DNA of 40,358 nucleotides from Clostridiales bacterium (GTDB lineage: Bacteria > Bacillota > Clostridia > Saccharofermentanales > Saccharofermentanaceae), in the NCBI GenBank assembly GCA_017427465.1, contig JAFRST010000029.1, positions 1 through 40,358 of the forward strand. Reading direction: 5' to 3'. The translations under genes were made by a program, and so were the position numbers. This document shows positions 7,113-15,729 of this stretch, in pieces. Below the pieces are notes generated by a model, which was not told the DNA's origin, did no database searches, and saw nothing but the letters and a program-made list of their open reading frames with translations. The number at the start of each line of letters is the position of its first letter. Position 1 is the first letter of the stretch.

Positions 7113-7286
7113 TTACGCAGGCACGTTTTTATGGGCAGCCGCACTTATTTTGCGGGAAAACAGTAAGCAAAGGACAAGGGCAGCGGACAAGACAACAGTT
7201 GTGACAGCGCTTGCTTCAATGCCGTACGCGCCTCCGTTCAATACACTGCTGCCAACCGAACGCATATCGAAAACGGCCGGAAAGAG
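7113..7286 (-). pseudogene. CPBP-family intramembrane protease C-terminal remnant
   Basis: The minus strand between stops at 7287-7289 and 7113-7115 gives 57 residues containing VGSSVLNGGAYGIEASAVTT followed by a membrane helix (VVLSAALVLCLLFS) and a short tail. This pattern is characteristic of the last two helices of CPBP (CaaX/bacteriocin-processing) glutamic intramembrane proteases. The catalytic Glu-Glu and Arg/His helices upstream are missing. No start codon with a ribosome site precedes it, so it is a decayed fragment. It lies between the MATE gene and the solute-binding lipoprotein gene and accounts for most of the 370-bp gap there. Confidence 0.6.
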
Positions 7287-7316
7287 TCAATCTCGGAAAT
7301 TCTGTCAGCGAGCTCG

Positions 7317-8675
7317 CTAATCTGCCACATCTCTTGTCAGATTCTTTACCCATATATACTTGTTGTAATGCCATTTCAGGAACGGCAGTTTAACAATCTC
7401 ATCCAGGCACATTATGACATAAACAACGAGCACCGGCCATTTAAACACAAAGAAGGCAATAAGTGATGCCGGAATAGCAAAACACCATGTGGCAAAGAAA
7501 ACACTGACCGCATCATACTTAGCATCTCCTCCTGCAGGAAACACTCCGCAGGTGAAGATCGTATTATACGCAAAAGCAAACATATAAAAGCAGCTAAACA
7601 CCAGCATCCACAAAAGGTACCTTTTGGCCTCACTCGTCAGGGCATAGAAAACATATACGAGCGGCCCTGTTGCTGCGATAAGCAGAACGTTGATCAATCC
7701 ACTAAAAAAAGAAACTTTATAAAACCTGTCGCCGTATTTTTTTGCTTCATCCAGTCTTCCTGCTCCAAGCAATTCACCGATCATGATTCCGGAACCTCCT
7801 GCTATCCCCCACGTCACGCAGGCTATCAACTGCTGCGCAACACTCGTAACAGAAGCTGAAGCCGTCGCATCCGATCCCAAATGTCCCATTATCACGTTGT
7901 GAACTGAAATGCTTAAACCCCACGAGAGAGCGCTGGCCAGGTTTGCAGGGAATATCTTCCAATAATCCTTTTCGAAATCCTTGGAAAAGTACGTCAGACT
8001 CTTTAACGACAAACGGATAGTATCTTTTCTCTTAGCCCAGATAAGAACTATCACAAGCGATAAAGCTTCAACAGCTATTGTTGAATAGGCAGAGCCGTTT
8101 GCTCCGAGCGCCGGCAGCCCGCATTTTCCATATATCAGGAAATAGTCTGCGATCATATCTACCGAGACTGTGACAGTAGAAATAATGACACTCAGCTTAG
8201 CATCGCCTGCTATCTTCATATTCATCAGAAAGCATTGTGCCAAGGCTGAGAAAATGTACGAAAAACTGACGATCCGCAAATATCCCGCGCCTATGGCTAT
8301 CAGACTGCTTTCCGGGGTGAATACCCGCATCACCGGTTCCGGGAAAACAAGTGCTGCTGTAAAAAACACAAGACTTATCAAAACAGAATATCTTATAGCC
8401 ATCGCCAGAAAGCGTCCCGCGTTTTTATAATCTTTCTTTCCCCAATACTGGGCTATAAGGATTCCGGAAGCAGATGTGATCGTTCCTGTAAACAGTGTCA
8501 TCACAAAAAACACCTGATTTGCCAGTGATACTGCTGCAATGGAATCCTGGTTAAGTCTTCCGAGCATGAGCGCATCAGACGCTCCGACCAGAGCATTCAG
8601 AAGGCTCTGCAGAGCGAGCGGCACCGCGAGTGTCCTCAGCCGGGCATTAAAGACTTTCTTTTCTTCACAGTTCAT
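7317..8675 (-). CDS. MATE-family multidrug exporter
   Basis: A 452-residue integral membrane protein with about 12 hydrophobic segments in two similar halves, the length and layout of MATE (NorM/DinF-type) exporters. N-terminal features ALQSLLNALVGASDALMLGRL and SLANQVFFVMTLFTG match the first MATE repeat; the second begins near GLSISVHNVIMGHLG. MATE proteins expel cationic drugs or metabolites in exchange for Na+ or H+. The start ATG has only a weak ribosome site, but it lies 30 bp after the GNAT gene stop, so translation could be coupled. Substrate cannot be inferred. A second MATE gene of a different subgroup is at 21139. Confidence 0.9.
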   Translation of the reverse strand: MNCEEKKVFNARLRTLAVPLALQSLLNALVGASDALMLGRLNQDSIAAVSLANQVFFVMTLFTGTITSASGILIAQYWGKKDYKNAGRFLAMAIRYSVLISLVFFTAALVFPEPVMRVFTPESSLIAIGAGYLRIVSFSYIFSALAQCFLMNMKIAGDAKLSVIISTVTVSVDMIADYFLIYGKCGLPALGANGSAYSTIAVEALSLVIVLIWAKRKDTIRLSLKSLTYFSKDFEKDYWKIFPANLASALSWGLSISVHNVIMGHLGSDATASASVTSVAQQLIACVTWGIAGGSGIMIGELLGAGRLDEAKKYGDRFYKVSFFSGLINVLLIAATGPLVYVFYALTSEAKRYLLWMLVFSCFYMFAFAYNTIFTCGVFPAGGDAKYDAVSVFFATWCFAIPASLIAFFVFKWPVLVVYVIMCLDEIVKLPFLKWHYNKYIWVKNLTRDVAD

Positions 8676-8705
8676 TTGCTGTCATGACTTATCCCGGAAT
8701 ATCTT

Positions 8706-9152
8706 TTATCTGTGAATATACATGCGTGACATTTCAGGTTCATCATCACCCTGGACCATGCAAAGGTATTCCCATCCGTAACGCTCATAAAATCCTATAT
8801 GATTGGTAACCAGATACACCGGTGTGATCCCCTTCGAGCGCAGATCCTCCACCGCCAGGTTCAATAATTCGCCGGCTATTCCCTTTTTCCGGTAAGACTC
8901 TTCCGTATACACAGCACAGACATTCGGCGACAGATCCTTTCTGTCGTGAAAGTCGTTCTCGATGACTCCAAGCCCGCCTACGATCTGTTCATTATCCATA
9001 CAGATATACCAACCGTATTCGGTCTTATTATCCAGGTAATCTTCGATGCATTCCAGATAAGCTTCCATGGGTACACCCCATTTGCTATGAAACCATTCAG
9101 CCGCAGACTCCTTCAGTTCCGGCATCTCGCGCAGTTTTATATATTTAAACAT
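8706..9152 (-). CDS. GNAT-family N-acetyltransferase
   Basis: A 148-residue GNAT acetyltransferase. The acetyl-CoA signature is YRKKGIAGELL (motif A, R/Q-x-x-G-x-A) with the following helix LNLAVEDLRSKG, and motif B ends in NHIGFYERYGWEYL. The start at ATG 9152 is chosen because AGGAG lies five nt upstream; an in-frame ATG at 9221 overlaps a -10 box and lacks a ribosome site. The acceptor substrate is unknown. With the MATE gene 30 bp downstream it forms a two-gene operon, a pairing that could modify and export the same compound, though this is speculative. Confidence 0.85.
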   Translation of the reverse strand: MFKYIKLREMPELKESAAEWFHSKWGVPMEAYLECIEDYLDNKTEYGWYICMDNEQIVGGLGVIENDFHDRKDLSPNVCAVYTEESYRKKGIAGELLNLAVEDLRSKGITPVYLVTNHIGFYERYGWEYLCMVQGDDEPEMSRMYIHR

Positions 9153-9219
9153 GTATTCTCCTAAATCTCTTGATACGTAGTTTCCGGGTGAAATGTCCAA
9201 GATCACCTCAGACGAGTTC

Positions 9220-9228
9220 ATTATAACA
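9220..9228 (-). promoter_or_regulatory. Extended -10 promoter of the GNAT-MATE operon
   Basis: TGTTATAAT on the minus strand is an extended -10 element (TGnTATAAT) with no good -35. The predicted start is near 9212, upstream of the chosen ATG 9152. Confidence 0.45.
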
Positions 9229-9359
9229 TCTCTTCAAGCACCTGCTGAATCTGGCTAAAGGCAACACCGGCCTCCTGATTTGCCTTACACAACTTCCTGT
9301 TGCGACTAAAGCATGGCATTCAGTCAGATTACGGATCAGTTTTTCAAAGTCTGTTTTGA

Positions 9360-9953
9360 TCAATTGGTAAAGAGGAATAAACTGAGAATGAGGAACACCG
9401 GAATCAAAATTATATCCATCACATACAGCAGACCGGTCTTCTGCTTCCGGCAAAGAATGATCCACACCACAAGCCAGACAAAACACAAACACACAACAGG
9501 GACATACCGCTTTAGGAATACTTTAAGCTTTATATCATCAGACTGTTTTACATGTTCGTTCCAAAGCCTTTGCAGTTCTTCATGTTCTTCGAAATTCTCC
9601 GGCTTTGCATTAAGATAATAAATGCCTTTTTCCTCACGTTGGGAAGGATCAACACTTTTGCATTCTTCTGCACTTAATCCCGTAGCAGAGTAATAAAATC
9701 CAACCGTGTCTCCATTTATGAATTGCGGTTTGATAACCTGACCTTTGGGGATATCGATCGTCTCAGTTTTCTCTTCAAAGGACACATCCTCTTTGAAAGT
9801 CAGCTGCATATTCTCCGTATCGATTTTATCATTCCCTGAATATCTCGCATGATTCTCGGCAACTATAAACGTGCTATACAATATAAGGGCGAGTTCTAAC
9901 ACCAGCAATATGAAGGCTAACACTTTCGGATGATTTATATTTATGCTGCTCAT
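9360..9953 (-). CDS. Membrane protein with large extracytoplasmic loop
   Basis: A 197-residue protein with an N-terminal helix (about 10-32), a 110-residue soluble region and two C-terminal helices (about 148-170 and 177-195). The soluble part (TETIDIPKGQVIKPQFIN, TVGFYYSATGLSAEEC) is predicted mostly beta and likely faces outside. The family is not recognised. The start follows GAGGAC. It lies 36 bp after the flavodoxin-like gene and is probably cotranscribed, but no shared function is evident. Confidence 0.7.
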   Translation of the reverse strand: MSSININHPKVLAFILLVLELALILYSTFIVAENHARYSGNDKIDTENMQLTFKEDVSFEEKTETIDIPKGQVIKPQFINGDTVGFYYSATGLSAEECKSVDPSQREEKGIYYLNAKPENFEEHEELQRLWNEHVKQSDDIKLKVFLKRYVPVVCLCFVWLVVWIILCRKQKTGLLYVMDIILIPVFLILSLFLFTN

Positions 9954-9989
9954 CGTTAAGTCCTCATTTGGAACCTTCTGAATTCCATT

Positions 9990-10607
9990 TTATCTGATGA
10001 AGTGCGTCCACTGATGCTCTTCCTTCCCGGGCAGGCCATACTTCTCTTTTCCGAGAGCAATGCTCTTCATGAGGAAAGTCATGTTCCTTGCTAGTGTGCG
10101 CATTGTCTGAAGGCCTTCCAGGTCTTCGGCTGCCTCGCCTTTTTCGCGGCCGTGAACACCATTCCAATACTGGCTTGAAGCTACCGGCATTCCGGAGATC
10201 GTAAAATACTTATTCAGTTCATCGAATGTGGCTGTTAATCCGCCTCTGCGGGCAACGACCACACTTGCACCCACCTTCATGGTCTTGTCAAAGCCAGTGC
10301 TGTAAAAAAGCCTGTCAAGGCATGCTATGAGCGTGGCATTTGCAGATGCATAATAGACCGGTGATGCCAGAACAAGTCCGTCTGCAGCCTCGAACTTAGG
10401 AGCCAGTTCATTCACGACGTCATCAAAAACGCACTTGCCTTTCTCACTGCAGGAATTGCAGGCAATGCATCCCCTGACCGCCTTGTTCCCGATCTGGACA
10501 ACTTCTGTTTCTACGCCTTCTGCTTCAAATACTTTTACCATCTCATCAAGTGCAATGCTCGTATTGCCGCCGGCTCTGGGACTTCCGTTAATAATCAAAA
10601 CCTTCAT
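9990..10607 (-). CDS. Flavodoxin-like NAD(P)H reductase / iron-sulfur flavoprotein family
   Basis: A 205-residue member of the NADPH-dependent FMN-reductase/flavodoxin superfamily. The N-terminus KVLIINGSPRAGGNTSIAL is the FMN-phosphate loop; CIACNSCSEKGKC (Cys 47, 50, 53, 59) is the cysteine cluster that binds a 4Fe-4S centre in archaeal and clostridial iron-sulfur flavoproteins, or a shortened form of it; SPVYYASANA is the isoalloxazine-binding turn. Start ATG 10607 is preferred because GGAGG precedes it; a start at 10622 would put the ribosome site inside the gene. Such proteins move electrons to quinones, nitro-compounds or unknown acceptors in anaerobes. The electron partners are not encoded nearby. 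Confidence 0.88.
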   Translation of the reverse strand: MKVLIINGSPRAGGNTSIALDEMVKVFEAEGVETEVVQIGNKAVRGCIACNSCSEKGKCVFDDVVNELAPKFEAADGLVLASPVYYASANATLIACLDRLFYSTGFDKTMKVGASVVVARRGGLTATFDELNKYFTISGMPVASSQYWNGVHGREKGEAAEDLEGLQTMRTLARNMTFLMKSIALGKEKYGLPGKEEHQWTHFIR

Positions 10608-10676
10608 ATAATATTCCTCCAAACAGACTGTTTTGTACGCTCTTTAAATCTTGCTAACGTTATTGACCGCAATTCT

Positions 10677-11276
10677 TTACTCTTCTGATGAATTCCGCAG
10701 CAATTCATACTGGTCCTCATTTACGACTTTCCCCAGTTCGGCCAGGGCCTTTTCAAACTCGTTCTCGTAGTGTGAGAACGTATTCGACTTCTGCAATTTG
10801 AATCCCATCGAAAGATACAGCATTATCGCTTTCCAGCTCCATGGCTGCGTGTGGATATAGACAGGGAATGCCTCCTCTTTTGCATAAATGTTCATGACAG
10901 CAGTACAAAGAGCTCTTCCGAGACCCAGCCCCTGGTATTTTTCTTGAACTACAAGCCAATGAAGAGAAGAGACCTTATCTGCATCCTTCAAGTCCTGCCA
11001 GGCTATGCATGAACCCACTGCCTCATTCTTCCTGTTAATCGCGAAAAGGATATTGGAAAACTTTTTGGGATCCTGTAAATATGTCTCAATAAAATAACTT
11101 TCGGCTTCCGTTACAGAATCAAAATCTCCAATAGAGCATTCCAGCTGCGCCCATTCTTTTTCGAGCCCGGAACGATAAGAAACAATGGAAAAGCCTTCCG
11201 GCAATTCTATTTCTCTATAGCTATAATCCGTGCATTTCAAGATCGTGTTGTAAAACGGAATTGTCCTGTCGAGCAT
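10677..11276 (-). CDS. GNAT-family N-acetyltransferase
   Basis: A 199-residue GNAT enzyme. WLVVQEKYQGLGLGRALCTAVM is motif A with QGLGLGRA binding acetyl-CoA pyrophosphate, and PWSWKAIMLYLSMGFK is the conserved C-terminal segment. The N-terminal 50 residues add an extra strand-helix unit. The start at ATG 11276 follows AGGAG; an ATG at 11297 is less likely. The substrate is unknown. It is upstream of the flavodoxin-like gene on the same strand with a 69-bp gap, so cotranscription is possible but not assured. Confidence 0.85.
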   Translation of the reverse strand: MLDRTIPFYNTILKCTDYSYREIELPEGFSIVSYRSGLEKEWAQLECSIGDFDSVTEAESYFIETYLQDPKKFSNILFAINRKNEAVGSCIAWQDLKDADKVSSLHWLVVQEKYQGLGLGRALCTAVMNIYAKEEAFPVYIHTQPWSWKAIMLYLSMGFKLQKSNTFSHYENEFEKALAELGKVVNEDQYELLRNSSEE

Positions 11277-11299
11277 TTTGCTTCTCCTATGTCTCATTT

Positions 11300-11308
11300 A
11301 TTATACCA
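11300..11308 (-). promoter_or_regulatory. Extended -10 promoter of the GNAT gene
   Basis: TGGTATAAT on the minus strand matches an extended -10 element 24 bp before the chosen start codon. No clear -35 is seen at 17 bp. Confidence 0.45.
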
Positions 11309-11407
11309 TTGTCAGGTTCAGCAAATAGCGATACCAGTTGACTATTCAAATAGAGGCCGGTTTCCGCTATCATATAGGTTGAAAGTCAGCGGATAGGGGA
11401 TTTTAAA

Positions 11408-12100
11408 ATGGATATTACAATAGCCGAGAACTTAAAGAAAATAAGGGAAAAGCATTCACTCACCCAGGAGGCCCTGGCAGAGGCCTTGGGCGTTCCGGAG
11501 CTTGCTGTTTATAAGTGGGAAGCAGGCCGTCTTCCGGTGGAATATAAAATGTTAGTACGGATCGCAGATTTTTACGACGTCACCGTAGATACGTTAACCG
11601 GCAGCGAGACAGCCGTTATCCGGGATAATCCCGCAAATGACAAGGTCACATTTAATTGCAGAGTGTGCGGCGGAGACCTTGTTTATGACTATGTCAACGT
11701 CACTTGCAGATGTGCTAACTGCGGGAACAAGTGGTCTATTGCCGAGCTGTATCCTAAGTATGCGCGTGTAATGGAAACCATTAACAAAGCTAACAGGATC
11801 TTAAACAACAAGACAGTACTGGCATCTGCGGATGAGGCTAAGCTCCTGTTCAGACAGGCCGCTGCCGAGTGCGCCAGGTTTAACGATGTGATCTCTCCCG
11901 AGCTTGTTAAGATCTGTAATGACGGTCAGAAAAGAGCTGAACAGCTTGAGATCTACTGCAGGGGCAAGCATTTCTTTGACAATAAGGCTTACAAAAGCGC
12001 CTTGAAAGAACTCGATAAAGTCCGCGGTTTCAGAGACACTGATGCGATGATCGATCAGTGCCAGAAGAAGTTCCTGAAGCTGAAAAAAGACAAGAAATAA
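11408..12100 (+). CDS. XRE-family regulator with zinc ribbon
   Basis: A 230-residue protein. Residues 7-63 form a Cro/C1-type helix-turn-helix (LTQEALAEALGVPELAVYKWE). Residues 84-105 hold Cys84-x2-Cys87 and Cys102-x2-Cys105, with another Cys at 100, typical of a zinc ribbon; the following 120 residues are helical and end in a Lys-rich tail with a TPR-like stretch (FFDNKAYKSALKELDKVRGFRDTD). This three-part layout occurs in Clostridia regulators whose targets are mostly unknown. The start follows ATAGGGG. The gene stands alone, divergent from the GNAT gene, with a short TCCGCT/AGCGGA inverted repeat (11363-11368/11388-11393) before its start that might be its own operator. Confidence 0.8.
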   Translation: MDITIAENLKKIREKHSLTQEALAEALGVPELAVYKWEAGRLPVEYKMLVRIADFYDVTVDTLTGSETAVIRDNPANDKVTFNCRVCGGDLVYDYVNVTCRCANCGNKWSIAELYPKYARVMETINKANRILNNKTVLASADEAKLLFRQAAAECARFNDVISPELVKICNDGQKRAEQLEIYCRGKHFFDNKAYKSALKELDKVRGFRDTDAMIDQCQKKFLKLKKDKK

Positions 12101-12208
12101 AACCGGAGCAGAACGGGCAGGCCACAGGTACAATTCATTTCTTCCAGAAGGTCCTTGCGGCGGTGCTCATTCAAAAGCTGTATAGAAATATCCGGGATAA
12201 CAGAGCTG

Positions 12209-13084
12209 TTACTCCGTTGCTATTCTCCCTTTTCTATTCATTGAATGGGACTCGCTAAGAGCAATTTTATCTTTCTTAAACTTCATGCAGACTATAGCCA
12301 GAATCACAACAAAGATGAAGAGTACTATCAGCATCGGCAGGAAAGATTTAACTAATCCTCTGATATTACCAAATGTATAGGGATGCATCTTGTGCCCTGC
12401 TTCTTCGATCGCATACCTGAATCCGCCTTCCAGAGCTTTGGAAGGTTCAGAACCGTTCTTAAGGTCATCACTGACAAGACGGCAGATCTTTTTAAGATCA
12501 TACTCTGAAATAAACAGATTCGTGCTCGTTCCATTGATTGCAGCGACTTCATAATGAGCATCGACAGTCTCACCCTGACCAATCAGCTTTGCTTCGTTTT
12601 CCGGGATAGAACATACAACAACGAAGTGCTGCATATCATCGAAATTATCTGCATACTTATGGAGCGTGTATGTCTGAAGATCTGTATATTCAGACTTCCA
12701 CTCTTCGTCATAAACTGTGTATACAACAGGACAAACACCTGTGAGTTCCAAATACTCATCAAGTGTTGCAGAAAGTGACTGATCATCTGTGATTATCTCT
12801 GCTTCATCATAGACTGCGGAAGTAAGAACACCGCTAAAAAGCTTTTCAGCAATTCTCGGACGCACAGCAAAGCAAATAAGCCCGGTAATGGTAACGGCTA
12901 CAATACCTACTGCAATAACAGATCCGATCGTGGTCTTCTCATCCTTGCCCTGAACGTTTACAAAATTATCCGTTCCGTCATTTGTTCTCTCATCAAGCTG
13001 ACGTCCGGCAACTGTGTAATAACGCTCCGGTCCGAGAAAACGGAATTTGGTGTTCTTTACATTATTATTTACAGAATTTTTCAT
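12209..13084 (-). CDS. Membrane protein with TPM-like extracytoplasmic domain
   Basis: A 291-residue protein. Residues 1-50 are polar and cytoplasmic, about 52-72 (IGSVIAVGIVAVTITGLICF) form one helix, about 90-235 an extracytoplasmic domain, about 248-270 a second helix, and a basic tail follows. The loop starts EAEIITDDQSLSATLDEYLE and continues with VVYTVYD and HFVVVCS, resembling the alpha-beta pattern of TPM (YgcG) domains seen in photosystem-repair and phosphatase-like proteins. No catalytic residues can be named with confidence. The start follows AAGGGGG. A strong promoter lies at 13130-13158. No operon partner is apparent. Confidence 0.7.
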   Translation of the reverse strand: MKNSVNNNVKNTKFRFLGPERYYTVAGRQLDERTNDGTDNFVNVQGKDEKTTIGSVIAVGIVAVTITGLICFAVRPRIAEKLFSGVLTSAVYDEAEIITDDQSLSATLDEYLELTGVCPVVYTVYDEEWKSEYTDLQTYTLHKYADNFDDMQHFVVVCSIPENEAKLIGQGETVDAHYEVAAINGTSTNLFISEYDLKKICRLVSDDLKNGSEPSKALEGGFRYAIEEAGHKMHPYTFGNIRGLVKSFLPMLIVLFIFVVILAIVCMKFKKDKIALSESHSMNRKGRIATE

Positions 13085-13129
13085 AGTCTAATCCCCCTTA
13101 TTCCTACAAAAAAATCCTATCCCAAATCA

Positions 13130-13158
13130 ATTATATTAGAGATTTTTTGCGGTTTCAA
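13130..13158 (-). promoter_or_regulatory. Sigma-A-type promoter of the TPM-like gene
   Basis: On the minus strand, TTGAAA (13153-13158) and TATAAT (13130-13135) are 17 bp apart, close to ideal, and about 46 bp before the start codon. Confidence 0.7.
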
Positions 13159-13221
13159 GAAAAATCGTATCGGGCAGAGGGAGATTCGCAACTGTTAAAT
13201 TAGATTATTATTTAAGACTGA

Positions 13222-13428
13222 TCATTCTTTCCTTTTCACATCAGTGATGGTACCGTCAGGATGCTTGATTTTAAGACCGTCAAGCTGTGAAGATAAATTG
13301 CCGACAACTAGCGCTCTGTATTCATTGCGGAGCTCAGTCTGCTCAGCTTTCTCCTCAGGAGTAAGACCCTCAGTCTTGGACTTCCTGCTTAATTCATTTA
13401 TGCGTTTAATTAGTTGATCAAATTCCAT
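13222..13428 (-). CDS. DUF896 (YnzC-like) small protein
   Basis: A 68-residue protein matching the DUF896 family by length and by the motifs LIKRINELSRKSKTEGLTPEE and ELRNEYRALVVGN. Relatives such as Bacillus YnzC form a helical hairpin; some are regulated by LexA and proposed to act in the SOS response, but no general function is established. The C-terminal tail (DGTITDVKRKE) varies in the family. It lies 20 bp after the ion-channel gene and is probably the second gene of that operon. Confidence 0.88.
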   Translation of the reverse strand: MEFDQLIKRINELSRKSKTEGLTPEEKAEQTELRNEYRALVVGNLSSQLDGLKIKHPDGTITDVKRKE

Positions 13429-13448
13429 ATTTATCCATTTTCTATGAA

Positions 13449-15563
13449 TCAGTGATTACTGAATACGATTACCTTATCCTTCTCGCCCACCATAACATCG
13501 GTCATGGTCTGATCTCCGCTGAAGAGCTGTATCTCACCGCTTTGTTTAACGATTCCGAGCAAGACTGATACGTTCTGCTTTTCGAGAGGGATCTCAGGAT
13601 CGCAGGAAGCATCGAAAACTCCTCGTATCAGCTTATCAGCAGTGCAGTCAGTAGGTAAGCCTGCAAAGAAATCCTTTGCCTTTTTAACGTATACTTCTTT
13701 GCTGTCATAACCGTCCTTAGAGTCATCATCGTATTCCAGAATATCCTGATAAAAATCGAAGATAGCGTCTTTCTCACCGATCTGGGTGATCATCTTACTG
13801 ATAAACCTGTTACTGATAACAACGTTCTTAACGCTGTAGCTGCTTACAACGTCGTGATGCTTAGGATCATTGATCTCGGCGATAACATCGATACTTCCTA
13901 CATCAAAGTCCGGATCAGCCTCAACTTTGTCCCTGATGATATCCTGGACATAAACGAGGTTAGCGAACATTCCGGCATCGACTTCGTCACCTGTGACAAG
14001 ATCGTCTGAAAGGATAAGAACGCTTACGTCTTCAGCGTTCAACTCAAGGAACTCATTTATGGAATCACAGATAAGATCCTTCTCGAAGAGTTCTGCCGCA
14101 ACAGTCTTGATAACAAACGGATATTCCTTGTAATAACCCATCTTCTCAAGACTCTTCTCATCATCGATAACGACAATGCTAAGGAGCAGATCGTCAGAAT
14201 CCTTATAGCTCCATTCGGATAAGAACGATGCGAAGCCGTCCATGATCTCATGACATTTGCTGTTGTGTCCCAGAATAATGATCTTCTTTTTCTCAAGCCA
14301 GAAATTCTTATTGAGCCTGACGGGTATTCCTGAAAGCTTTTCATCGCTCTTTTTATTTACGTCTTTCTCATTCAGCGCCATGTAATAGCAATAGTTCTTA
14401 TTCTTCTCTGATTGTACGGTCAGCGGAATGACATGACTGTTACTGTCAAGAGACGCTTTGATATAAGAAAGTTCGTCGCGTTCTTCACAGGGGGATGAAT
14501 AGAATGAAGCTCCTTTGTTGGATAGCAGTTCGTTGTAGATGGAATTGAGCTCCGGCATCAGCGAGAACTGAGCCATCATCTTGCCGAGTATCTGATTGAC
14601 TCTTACAGGAACGATATTGCACTTGCCGTCAACCTGCTTGCTCCTTATGATCTTCTGAACGAGGTTCCATGTCCATTCATCGGTAACCTCGACGATTATC
14701 CTCTGGTTGTCCTCCGAATAAGAAGCAGATGTAATATCAGATACCTGCATCAATGTCTTTATGGTCAGGGAATTACCGCTGTCATACTTTTCGGCCCTGT
14801 CTTTAACCGCATATTTGCATGCCGTATCGCTGACCTCTTCGCCGAGGATCACTATCGATGACGCATGGTGCAAAGATATATCAAAGAGTTGCTTTGATGA
14901 GAACACATCCCCTTCCCTGACGATTATCGTCAGTTTGTTCTTGAACTTGTGAGTCATGCAATGCCATTTGCGTGCGAAGAATGACTTATTGCTGCAGTCT
15001 TCCAAAACCTTATTATTCTCGCGCTTAACAGTCTCGTGAAGCCGTTCATCGATCTGCTTCTCGATATCCGCTTTTCCGGAGCCGACCAGCACAACGACCT
15101 TGTTAACACTGTCTCCGTAAAGAAGATCATTGACTATTTCCAGGGCCCTTGAATTCCAGTTGAGGATCACGAAGTGACCTGACATAAGGAGCTTATGATT
15201 GCCTGAATTGGAAGCCTCTATAAAGCTCGAGATATAGTTGGTGATATAACCGATTACCGCACCGGTAAAAGAAATCATGCCGATGATTACTATTCCAAGA
15301 CAGATCAAGGCTATCGCGACATTCTCAGGGCCTATCTCCTGGACTACATAAGAGATGCATCCTGCATCGAGGATCATGCTGATCGTATAGAAAGCAGATT
15401 CGAAGTAACCTAATCCTTCCGTCCCGCTCAAGGACATTTTGCTGATGATAAAAGCAGAAAGAAAGATGAAAGCGACATTAAAGAACAGTATCGACAAGAG
15501 CACGATCTGCCCCGGATTTTTAGCCAGTCTGATACTAAACCACTCTCGGATCTTTCTTATCAT
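13449..15563 (-). CDS. CASTOR/POLLUX-like ion channel with RCK domains
   Basis: A 704-residue membrane protein. Two hydrophobic segments (about 20-42 and 83-112) flank a re-entrant region with YTISMILDAGCISYV, reminiscent of the CASTOR/POLLUX selectivity loop ADSG. Then come TrkA-N/RCK-like Rossmann units: HFVILNWNSRALEIVNDLL near 130 and IIILGHNSKCHEIMDGF near 432, giving two RCK modules. The C-terminal end (VIVFSNH) resembles a TrkA-C terminus. Plant CASTOR and POLLUX are nuclear cation channels; bacterial homologues are little studied and probably conduct K+ or Ca2+ under control of a bound ligand. The start ATG 15563 follows GAGGTG; an upstream GTG overlaps that site. DUF896 follows in the same operon. 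Confidence 0.85.
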   Translation of the reverse strand: MIRKIREWFSIRLAKNPGQIVLLSILFFNVAFIFLSAFIISKMSLSGTEGLGYFESAFYTISMILDAGCISYVVQEIGPENVAIALICLGIVIIGMISFTGAVIGYITNYISSFIEASNSGNHKLLMSGHFVILNWNSRALEIVNDLLYGDSVNKVVVLVGSGKADIEKQIDERLHETVKRENNKVLEDCSNKSFFARKWHCMTHKFKNKLTIIVREGDVFSSKQLFDISLHHASSIVILGEEVSDTACKYAVKDRAEKYDSGNSLTIKTLMQVSDITSASYSEDNQRIIVEVTDEWTWNLVQKIIRSKQVDGKCNIVPVRVNQILGKMMAQFSLMPELNSIYNELLSNKGASFYSSPCEERDELSYIKASLDSNSHVIPLTVQSEKNKNYCYYMALNEKDVNKKSDEKLSGIPVRLNKNFWLEKKKIIILGHNSKCHEIMDGFASFLSEWSYKDSDDLLLSIVVIDDEKSLEKMGYYKEYPFVIKTVAAELFEKDLICDSINEFLELNAEDVSVLILSDDLVTGDEVDAGMFANLVYVQDIIRDKVEADPDFDVGSIDVIAEINDPKHHDVVSSYSVKNVVISNRFISKMITQIGEKDAIFDFYQDILEYDDDSKDGYDSKEVYVKKAKDFFAGLPTDCTADKLIRGVFDASCDPEIPLEKQNVSVLLGIVKQSGEIQLFSGDQTMTDVMVGEKDKVIVFSNH

Positions 15564-15729
15564 CGTTATCACCTCTTATGTCTCATAAATAGCATAAAAG
15601 TATTGTTGCACAATGACGCCGTTCAAGGCAAGAAAAGATTGTTAAATTGTCTTGCAGAAGTTAATGATCTCAGTTATCCTGACCGCGATTCCGTTTCTTA
15701 CAGGACTACAATTGATGACCGGTGCTTTT

